DNA of 7,293 bases from Myxococcales bacterium UBA1238 (GTDB lineage: Bacteria; Myxococcota_A; Bradymonadia; UBA7976; UBA1532): positions 16,135 to 23,427 of the forward strand of contig DBWM01000049.1 in NCBI GenBank assembly GCA_002309015.1. Direction: 5' to 3'. Positions 1-5,879 of the stretch are shown here, piece after piece. Position numbers and translations under genes: made by a program. Below the pieces are notes generated by a model, which saw nothing but the letters and a program-made list of their open reading frames with translations, did no database searches and had not been told where the DNA came from. Position 1 is the stretch's first letter. Each line of letters opens with the position of its first letter.

Positions 1-756
1 GATGGCCGGACCGCGCTCCACCATGCGCTTTCGCCTTCGTCCAAGTCCGATCCGGAGATCATCAAAGCCCTGATTTCGGCCGGCATAGATGTCAATGCAG
101 AGGACCAAAACGGGGAGACCGCGCTGATCCTGGCCGCCCGGGATGGTTATGTTGATGTTTTGAAGCTTCTGATCGCATCCGGCGCCGATCCGAATGCCAA
201 AAATAAGGAAGGAAAGACCGCTCTCGAACTCGCAGCCTCAAAGGGACGTGCGGATCTCGTCAGATTCCTCTCCAATCCGGAGCTCACAAACCATAAAAAA
301 GGCCGTCCTTCCGTCCTGAGCGATGCTGCAAAAAATGGAACCCAGAGCGCTTCGGGCATCGACGTCAACGCCAAAGACAGCAAGGGATGGACCGCCCTCA
401 TCCGGGCCGCGGATCAGGAAAACGCGGAAATGGTCAAAGCGCTGATCGCAGCAGGGGCAGATCTGAACGCCAAGGGCAACAAGGGCGAGAACGCGTTGAT
501 GAGATCCGGCTTCCATTATGATGCGGGGCCCGTCACGCAACTGCTGCTCGACGCCGGCGCCGACATCCATGCCAGAGATGACGAGGGATGGACCGCTCTG
601 ACTTACGCCATCAGCTTTGGTCAAATGCCGGTAATAGAAGCGCTGCTCAAAGCCGGTGCCGATGTGAACGCGAAGGACAACGCCGGAAAGACCGCTCTCG
701 ATTACGCCAAAACGGATGAACTCAAAGCGCTCCTCCGCAAAGCGGGCGCCCAATGA
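1..756 (+). CDS. Ankyrin-repeat protein, C-terminal part (gene A, 5' end outside window)
   Basis: Frame 1 is open from the first base to a TGA at 754-756 (251 codons), already inside an ankyrin repeat (DGRTALHHAL), so the true start lies upstream; the ATG at 160 is internal. About eight repeats of the TALxxAA...VKALLxAGADVNAKD type are visible, ending in a short C-terminal cap (GKTALDYAKTDELKALLRKAGAQ, split here only for reference as the last repeat). Ankyrin repeats form helix-turn-helix solenoids that bind proteins; no catalytic domain is seen. The part visible is a close paralogue of the C-terminal third of the next gene (B), which it follows with three in-frame gaps. Two repeats are damaged: one has lost most of helix 2 (around 337-357) and one has a compensated frameshift (268-291). 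By analogy with B it may be an exported lipoprotein, but its N-terminus is not in view. The ankyrin assignment is certain; the function is unknown. Confidence 0.93.
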   Translation, partial: DGRTALHHALSPSSKSDPEIIKALISAGIDVNAEDQNGETALILAARDGYVDVLKLLIASGADPNAKNKEGKTALELAASKGRADLVRFLSNPELTNHKKGRPSVLSDAAKNGTQSASGIDVNAKDSKGWTALIRAADQENAEMVKALIAAGADLNAKGNKGENALMRSGFHYDAGPVTQLLLDAGADIHARDDEGWTALTYAISFGQMPVIEALLKAGADVNAKDNAGKTALDYAKTDELKALLRKAGAQ

Positions 757-773
757 GCTTTTTCAGAGCCTCA

Positions 774-793
774 ACTGAATCAAGACGCGCGAT
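774..793 (+). repeat. 20-nt block shared by the 3' flanks of A and B (copy 1)
   Basis: This block in the A-B spacer matches 5708-5727 with two mismatches by eye (pattern ACTGAAT, then AAG, then CGCGCGAT). The second copy overlaps the last codons and stop of gene B. It shows that the homology between A and B runs past the stop of A into non-coding sequence. A duplication that copied the gene end together with its downstream flank is the simplest explanation; a shared regulatory element is possible but has no other support. Confidence 0.6.
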
Positions 794-859
794 ACAATCG
801 GCTTTTGTACCACGGCATTCTGCTTTAACTTTGCGGCGATAAAAAGGGCGCAGAAGCCC

Positions 860-864
860 GGGAG
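860..864 (+). promoter_or_regulatory. Ribosome binding site of gene B
   Basis: GGGAG lies 7 nt upstream of the ATG at 872, a normal Shine-Dalgarno distance. Together with the lipoprotein signal that begins directly at that ATG it fixes the start. A weak GGGC/GCCC stem (846-849 with 856-859) sits just before it. The rest of the 757-871 spacer shows no promoter pair or terminator I would defend. Confidence 0.7.
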
Positions 865-871
865 ATCTTGC

Positions 872-928
872 ATGAAGACTTTACCCTTAAACCTCTTGCT
901 CGCCTCTTTGGCAATGACAGCGGGTTGC
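872..928 (+). other. Lipoprotein signal peptide and lipobox of gene B
   Basis: Residues 1-19 read MKTLPLNLLLASLAMTAGC: one Lys, a Leu/Ala-rich hydrophobic stretch and a lipobox ending in Gly-Cys. It fits the general prokaryotic lipoprotein pattern (small or hydrophobic residues at -4 to -2, Gly at -1, Cys at +1, no charge in the core). Thr at -3 rather than Leu is less typical. Predicted path: Sec export, lipidation of Cys19, signal peptidase II cleavage. Confidence 0.8.
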
Positions 929-3900
929 TCAAAGCCTGAACCGGTCCCCGATGTCCCGAAGGGAACAGAGGAAATGCCTCAAAAGGCTGCCGGACAGACC
1001 GATCCATCTTTGGAAAAGCCCAAAAAAGCAGACCCATCTGCAGATCCGAAGACTCAAGAGACTGCGGCAAAGGCTCCGATCGCGTTGATTGCAGAGGCGA
1101 AAGCCGCTGAACCGGAGGCCCGGAACGATCAGGACGACCCTGAACTCTTTCAGGATGACCTGACGGAAGAGAAGTTCGAGGAGAGCGAGATCGATGACCA
1201 AAACCTGATCGCGGCTACGCTTGCGGGGCATGACGAAGCGGTCAAAGCTTTGATCGCTTCGGGCGCGGATGTGAACCAGCGGGGTGTGCTGCGTCCCGAC
1301 TGTGAGGCCGACTGCGACCATGATCCGAAGACCGCTTTGATGATGGCGGTGCTCGAAGACCCCTCCGAGGCGCATCTTGAGATCGTCAAAGCCTTGCTCA
1401 ACGCCGGTGCCGATGTCTCTCTGCGCAATCTCGAAGGAGAGACCGCCCTGATGCTCGCATCCAATGGCGCGCCCTCGGCGGTCAAGACCGAAATCGTCAA
1501 AGCTTTGCTCAAATCGGGTGCCAACCCCAACGATGCGGACTTCGGGAACAGGACTTCCCTCGAGCGGGCAGCTCAACATGGAAACAGGGATGTCGCGCGT
1601 GCACTGATCGAAGCCGGCGCTGATCTCAAAGGGGATCAGCACGCCGATGCGCTGATCTCTGCCTCCTGGGCGGGGGATCAGGATCTCGTCCGGCTCCTGC
1701 TCGATTCGGGCGCCCAAATCTACAGTGAGGACGACAGCAAAGATCTCTCCCTCGTCAAGGCCGTGCTCATTTCGGACGGGGAAAAGGTGAAGCAGCTGCT
1801 CGATTCGGGGGCTGATCCGAACGCACGACTCGATCACAGGCCCGCATTGCACTGGGCCCATTCGGAAGAGATCGTCCAGCGCCTCCTCAAGGCCGGTGCC
1901 GATCCCGACGGGCGGGATCAGGGACAGAGAACAGCCCTGATGCATGCGGCGGAGCTCGCTTTGCCTGATGTGTTGAAAGCTTTGCTTTCTGGCGGAGCCG
2001 ATCCCGATGCGCGAAATCGCTCGAACGAGACCGCTCTGATCTTCGCCTCCGACCTGCTCGATCCCTCCCATTGCAAAGATTCGGAATGCGCCGCGTTCAA
2101 AGCCCGGTCTTTGGCGTCGGTCAAGGCGCTCCTCAACGCCGGTGCCGATCCGAACGCCCGGGACAACCATGATCGGACCGCCCTGCTCCAGGCTTCTGCA
2201 TGGCGGGAGGCGGAGATCGTTCAGGCATTGATCGATGCCGGAGCTGAGATCGACGCAAAGGACGACCGGGGGGAGACGCCCCTGATCAAAGCAGCCTCGA
2301 AGGGTCAAACGGAGAACGTGAAGGCGCTCTTAAAAGCCAAAGCAGATCCCGGGAACATAGACAGCGATGAAAAGACAGCCCTCATGCTGGCGGCCCAAAA
2401 CGACCATCCCGAGACGGTCAAAGCGCTGATCGCTGCCGGTGCAGATCTGAATCAAAGGACTTCAAGAGGAAAAACGGCTCTCTTCTTCGCTGCAGAGCAA
2501 AGCCCCGAATCGGTTTCGGCGCTCCTAAACACCGGTGCGGATCCGAACATCAAGGATAAGTATGGGGAAACCGCGCTCCTCTCGAATGCAAACAACGGTC
2601 TCTTCCTGACGAAGCATGCAAAGAGCGTGAGCGCGCTCATCAAAGTCGGCGCGGACGTCCATGCGAAGGATTACAAAGACCGGACCGCGCTCATCCTTTA
2701 CGCCAAAAACGCTGAGGCGACGAAGGCTCTGCTCGCCGCAGGCGCTGATCCCAACGCGAAAGATCAAGACGGGCGGACCCCATTGATGACCGCCGCAAGT
2801 TATGGAAACCGGGGGGCCGTCCGATTGCTGCTCAAGGCCGGTGCCGATGTGAACGCCCGGGACAGGAATGAGGATACCGCGCTCATCTTAGGCTGCGGTA
2901 AAGCCGGTCTGGTGAAACTTCTGCTCGATGCAGGGGCCGATCCGAACGCCCAAAACAAGTTTGGCCGGACCCCCATCAGGGCGCTCAACAATTCCGCCGA
3001 TGCGGAGACGCTCCGGGTCCTGCTCAAAGCGGGCGCCAAATGGAATGAGGAAAAGTCCGATCGCGAGATTTTACTCATGGAAGCGGCCGAGCACGGTGAT
3101 CAGGAGATGGTTAAAGTCCTGCTCGAGGCCGGTGCTCCTGCGGATATGGTCGAAGAGGACAGCCAGAAGACCGCTCTCCATCTCGCAGCAGAGAATGGGA
3201 ACGCGGAATCGGTCAAAGCGCTGATTTTGGCAGGCGCAGACGTCAACCAGAAAGATGCAGAACAGGGCACAGCCCTCCTTTACGCTGCAGAGAACGGCCA
3301 TTCAGAGGCCGTCAAAGCCCTGATTTCGGCCGGTGCAAAGCTCAATGTTCACCTGAAGACAGGCGAAACCCCGCTCATTCTGGCTGCCCGCGCGGGCGAT
3401 ACTGCGTCCGTCCGCGCACTGATCGATGCGAAGGCAGATGTCAACCACAAGACAAAACGCGGCGAAACCGCCCTGATCGCGGCTGTAGAAAGCGGAAGCC
3501 TGGATTCAGTGAAGGCTTTGCTTAAAGCGAAGGCCAAGATCGATGCCCGGACGAAGGAAGGGACGGCTTTAAACATGGCAGCCGGCAATGGAAATGCCGC
3601 CATGGTCAAAGCGCTGCTCGCGGCTGGGGCGAAGGTCAACGACAAATCCTTTCCGCCCCTGCTCGATGCGGCCCGGGGTGGGAACGTTGAGATCTTGCAG
3701 ATCCTCCTTTCCGCCGGTGCAAACGTCAATGTAAAGGCCCATCAAACGGCCGCTCTGCCCCTCGCTGCAAGGGGGAACCATCTGGAAGCGGTCAAACTTC
3801 TGCTGCAGGCGAAGGCTGATCCCAAAGCAAAGGATCAATTCGGTGCGACCGCGCTCCATCATGCAGCAAACCTGAACAATGCGGAGATGATCCAAAGCCT

Positions 3901-5716
3901 GCTCGCCGCCAAAGCAAACGTCGACGAGCGGAACAAAGAGGGGGCGACTCCGCTGCAGAATGCGCTTTCGAGGAAGGCTTACGTCGATCGCTCCTCTGAT
4001 GAGGATGAATACGACGGGTCCAATCAGGAAGATCCGTCGGAAGAAGAGCATTTGGGGGCTGCGAAGACGGCAAAGCTCCTGATCGATGCCGGCGCCCGGT
4101 TCAGCGATCAGGAGTTTCTAAAGGCGGTCGGGCTTTCGGATGCGAGACTCGTCAAAGCGATGCTCGCAAAGAGAGCAAACCCGAACGCCAAAGCCAAATC
4201 TCTGACCGCGCTGATGGTCGCCTCTGAGCGCGGGGATGCGGAATCGGTCAAAGCCCTGCTCGAAGCCAAAGCGAACGTCAAGGCGAAGGACAGCGATGGC
4301 CGGACCGCTCTTCACCATGCGCTCTCGCCTTCATCCAACTCAGATCCGGAGATCGTCAAAGCCCTGATCGCCGCCGGCATAGAGGTCAATGCAGAGGATC
4401 ATGACGGGGAGACCGCGCTGATCCTGGCCGCCCGGGATGGATGTTTTGATATCCTGAAGCAGCTGATCCCTCATTCGGGCGACAAAACCGCCTATGATCG
4501 GGCGATGACGGAGGCTGCGTCGGGCGGATATCTCGATTCCGTGAAGCTGCTGATCGCATCCGGCGCCAATCCGAAGGCCAAAAATGCCATCGGAAAGACC
4601 GCCCTCGAGATCGCAGCCTTAAAAGGCTATACGGATCTCGTCAAATTCCTGCTCCAATCCGGTAGGTTAAACCTCAGGAAAGCCCATTCATCCGTCCTGA
4701 GCGATGCTGCAAACAATGGGAAGATCAACATCGTCAAGGCGTTGATCGCTTCGGGCGCCGACGTCAACGCAAAGGACAGCAAGGGATGGACCGCCCTCAT
4801 TCAGGCCGCCGAAAAAGAAGACGCGGTCATGGCCAAAGCGCTGATCGAAGCCGGAGCAGATCTGAACGCCAAGGACAACCAGGGCGAGACCGCATTGATG
4901 AAATCCGTCTTCCATTATGAAGCGGGCCCCGTCACACAGCTGCTGATCGACGCCGGCGCCGACATCCATGCCAGAGATGACGAGGGACGAACCGCGCTGA
5001 TGTTCGCCGCACGCTTTGGTCAAATGCCGGCGATCGAAGCGCTGCTCCAGGCCGGCGCTGATGTGAACGCGAAGAACGACAAAGGCTGGACCGCTCTGAT
5101 GGAGGTGATGAAGCCCCAGATGGAGCTGAAGCAGCATGTTGCAGAAGCGCTGATCAAAGCCGGCGCCGATGTGAACGCCAGGGACAACCAGGGCTGGAAC
5201 GTCCTGCTCTGGGCTGCGGCCAATGAGTTTGTGAAGCCAGACATGCTCCAGTTCCTGATCAAAGCCGGTGCCGACGTTCACGCCAAAGATCTCAAGGGAA
5301 GGACCGCGCTTCATTTCGTGGGCGCCAACGGAAGCAGCGAAATCAAAAATGTGCAGGCTCTGGTGCAGGCCGGTCTCGACGTCAATGCAAAGGATGACGA
5401 CGGCAACACCCCCTTGATCTGGGCTGTAGCCAAAGAAAAATACAGCCTCAAGCCCCTGCTTCAGGCCGGCGCCGATCCCAACGTCAGGAACAACAAAGGT
5501 GAAACCGCATTGATGCTCATCGCAGCCTTAGATGCACCGGCCTGGAGGATCGGCTGGATGGTCAGGGCATTGATAGATGCCGGCGCCGACGTCAACGCGA
5601 AGGACAACGCCGGCAAGACCGCCCTCGATTACGCTCAAACGAAGGATATCAAAGAGCTCCTCCGATCAGCCGCAGCCAAAGAAAATTTGAAGATCCGCAA
5701 CGGAATGACTGAATAA
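872..5716 (+). CDS. Giant ankyrin-repeat lipoprotein, 1614 aa (gene B)
   Basis: Start ATG at 872 is set by GGGAG 7 nt upstream and by an immediate signal peptide: Lys2, a hydrophobic core, and lipobox MTAGC with Cys19 as the predicted lipidated residue. Residues 20-106 form a Pro/Lys/Glu/Asp/Ala-rich linker. From about residue 107 to the C-terminus I count roughly 44 ankyrin repeats, ending in a cap like that of gene A. Insertions interrupt the solenoid: loops with Cys144/Cys148 and Cys401/Cys406, and an acidic loop at about 1039-1060. Several central repeats carry Lys in place of the conserved Gly (AKAD instead of AGAD). No enzyme domain is present. Ser20 follows the Cys, which in enterobacterial sorting rules favours the outer membrane; that rule may not hold here. 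Known roles of ankyrin solenoids suggest a tethered protein-binding scaffold, but the partner is unknown. The length and repeat number are unusually large for a bacterial ankyrin protein. Confidence 0.96.
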   Translation: MKTLPLNLLLASLAMTAGCSKPEPVPDVPKGTEEMPQKAAGQTDPSLEKPKKADPSADPKTQETAAKAPIALIAEAKAAEPEARNDQDDPELFQDDLTEEKFEESEIDDQNLIAATLAGHDEAVKALIASGADVNQRGVLRPDCEADCDHDPKTALMMAVLEDPSEAHLEIVKALLNAGADVSLRNLEGETALMLASNGAPSAVKTEIVKALLKSGANPNDADFGNRTSLERAAQHGNRDVARALIEAGADLKGDQHADALISASWAGDQDLVRLLLDSGAQIYSEDDSKDLSLVKAVLISDGEKVKQLLDSGADPNARLDHRPALHWAHSEEIVQRLLKAGADPDGRDQGQRTALMHAAELALPDVLKALLSGGADPDARNRSNETALIFASDLLDPSHCKDSECAAFKARSLASVKALLNAGADPNARDNHDRTALLQASAWREAEIVQALIDAGAEIDAKDDRGETPLIKAASKGQTENVKALLKAKADPGNIDSDEKTALMLAAQNDHPETVKALIAAGADLNQRTSRGKTALFFAAEQSPESVSALLNTGADPNIKDKYGETALLSNANNGLFLTKHAKSVSALIKVGADVHAKDYKDRTALILYAKNAEATKALLAAGADPNAKDQDGRTPLMTAASYGNRGAVRLLLKAGADVNARDRNEDTALILGCGKAGLVKLLLDAGADPNAQNKFGRTPIRALNNSADAETLRVLLKAGAKWNEEKSDREILLMEAAEHGDQEMVKVLLEAGAPADMVEEDSQKTALHLAAENGNAESVKALILAGADVNQKDAEQGTALLYAAENGHSEAVKALISAGAKLNVHLKTGETPLILAARAGDTASVRALIDAKADVNHKTKRGETALIAAVESGSLDSVKALLKAKAKIDARTKEGTALNMAAGNGNAAMVKALLAAGAKVNDKSFPPLLDAARGGNVEILQILLSAGANVNVKAHQTAALPLAARGNHLEAVKLLLQAKADPKAKDQFGATALHHAANLNNAEMIQSLLAAKANVDERNKEGATPLQNALSRKAYVDRSSDEDEYDGSNQEDPSEEEHLGAAKTAKLLIDAGARFSDQEFLKAVGLSDARLVKAMLAKRANPNAKAKSLTALMVASERGDAESVKALLEAKANVKAKDSDGRTALHHALSPSSNSDPEIVKALIAAGIEVNAEDHDGETALILAARDGCFDILKQLIPHSGDKTAYDRAMTEAASGGYLDSVKLLIASGANPKAKNAIGKTALEIAALKGYTDLVKFLLQSGRLNLRKAHSSVLSDAANNGKINIVKALIASGADVNAKDSKGWTALIQAAEKEDAVMAKALIEAGADLNAKDNQGETALMKSVFHYEAGPVTQLLIDAGADIHARDDEGRTALMFAARFGQMPAIEALLQAGADVNAKNDKGWTALMEVMKPQMELKQHVAEALIKAGADVNARDNQGWNVLLWAAANEFVKPDMLQFLIKAGADVHAKDLKGRTALHFVGANGSSEIKNVQALVQAGLDVNAKDDDGNTPLIWAVAKEKYSLKPLLQAGADPNVRNNKGETALMLIAALDAPAWRIGWMVRALIDAGADVNAKDNAGKTALDYAQTKDIKELLRSAAAKENLKIRNGMTE
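929..1189 (+). other. Charged Pro-rich linker between lipid anchor and solenoid (gene B)
   Basis: Residues 20-106 contain no ankyrin motif and are dominated by Pro, Lys, Glu, Asp, Ala and Gln, with an acidic end (EEKFEESEIDD) just before the first repeat. Such low-complexity stretches after a lipidated Cys are usually unstructured spacers that hold a domain away from the membrane. That role is inferred from composition and position only. Confidence 0.7.
1193..5665 (+). repeat. Tandem ankyrin-repeat coding array of gene B (about 44 units)
   Basis: The coding sequence repeats with a period near 99 nt (33 codons), each unit encoding a variant of xxGxTALxxAAxxGxxxxVKALLxAGADxNAKD. Most units are 31-36 codons. 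Longer ones carry insertions at about 1283-1420, 2039-2160 and 3962-4100; a few are shorter. The phrase encoding VKALI/LxAGAD recurs with nearly the same codons, giving many short DNA matches that can serve as recombination sites. The C-terminal third is the part shared with gene A. The unit count was made by eye and could be off by one or two. Confidence 0.85.
3986..4051 (+). other. Acidic insertion loop inside an ankyrin repeat (gene B)
   Basis: Residues about 1039-1060 hold 11 Asp/Glu in 22 positions (including DEDEYDG and SEEEH) between the first and second helix of one repeat, making that unit about 25 residues longer than the norm. The flanking residues resume the ankyrin pattern (AKTAKLLIDAGARF), so it is an insertion loop rather than a domain end. 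It has no equivalent in genes A, C or D as seen here. Confidence 0.7.
4295..5716 (+). repeat. Segment of gene B paralogous to gene A
   Basis: Positions 1-146 match 4295-4440. Positions 145-336 match 4526-4717, so A lacks 87 nt. Positions 349-666 match 4748-5065, so A lacks a further 18 nt. Positions 667-705 match 5594-5632, so A lacks a further 528 nt. All three gaps are multiples of three. The last one joins B's repeat near 5051 directly to its C-terminal cap, skipping about five repeats. Whether A lost or B gained these units cannot be decided from two copies. Confidence 0.85.
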
Positions 5717-5727
5717 AGGCGCGCGAT
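5708..5727 (+). repeat. 20-nt block shared by the 3' flanks of A and B (copy 2)
   Basis: This is the partner of the block at 774-793. Here it includes the last two codons and the TAA stop of gene B (5714-5716), followed by the CGCGCGAT part in the B-C spacer. In A the equivalent block lies after the stop, so the two proteins end differently although the DNA is homologous. Confidence 0.6.
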
Positions 5728-5790
5728 GTTCGTTTAAGGCCATTTTGCGGATCGGTGTTCGGTGACCCCTGCCCCACCCTCTTGCGCCTC

Positions 5791-5798
5791 AAAGGAGA
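5791..5798 (+). promoter_or_regulatory. Ribosome binding site of gene C
   Basis: AAAGGAGA, with GGAG core at 5794-5797, lies 7 nt before the ATG at 5805 and is a strong match to the 16S anti-Shine-Dalgarno. It confirms the start that carries the signal peptide. The rest of the 88-nt B-C spacer (5717-5804) has no clear promoter or terminator. Confidence 0.8.
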
Positions 5799-5804
5799 CG
5801 ACCG

Positions 5805-5879
5805 ATGAAACGCTTCTCAACGACGCTTTTACTCGCCCTGCTCGCAGGGATCGCAATGCCCACAGCATCGACGGCATGC
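5805..5879 (+). other. Signal peptide of gene C
   Basis: The peptide has basic residues Lys2 and Arg3, hydrophobic LLLALLAGIA, then a small-residue stretch ending ASTA before Cys25. The DNA for the STASTACP end (5860-5881) is identical over 22 nt to gene D (6900-6921), so the cleavage region has stayed fixed while the core differs. Export is well supported; lipidation of Cys25 is only possible. Confidence 0.75.

Noticed and set aside
160..162. ATG at 160 as the start of gene A
   Set aside because: There is no ribosome site, and the frame is open and encodes intact ankyrin repeats from base 1, so it is an internal start-like codon; in the visible reading it is not even a conserved Met of the repeat.
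330..336. A AAA AAT slippery heptamer in gene A, a possible -1 frameshift site
   Set aside because: There is no visible stimulatory hairpin and the -1 frame gives only shadow sequence. The A run is a local difference from B (AAACAAT) and probably chance.
793..798. TACAAT as a possible -10 box for gene B
   Set aside because: No acceptable -35 hexamer lies 16-18 nt upstream (CTCAAC at 770-775), and the sequence sits within the block shared with the end of gene B.
790..806. CGAT-ACA-ATCG stem followed by GCTTTT as a terminator after gene A
   Set aside because: A 4-bp stem with a three-base loop and a short T run is too weak to support termination.
929..2308. Long open frame of 459 codons on the minus strand across gene B
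   Set aside because: It lies antisense to strongly supported ankyrin coding sequence, lacks a recognisable domain, and arises because the repeated codons rarely give stops on that strand. Similar antisense shadows occur all along the array.
1193..5665. Regular about 99-nt periodicity resembling a CRISPR or satellite array
   Set aside because: The period equals 33 codons and every unit encodes an ankyrin repeat in frame; there are no constant repeats with unique spacers.
5717..5789. AGGCGC and GCGCCT inverted pair spanning the B-C spacer next to the gene C ribosome site
   Set aside because: Only six base pairs with a 61-nt loop; expected by chance in GC-rich DNA.
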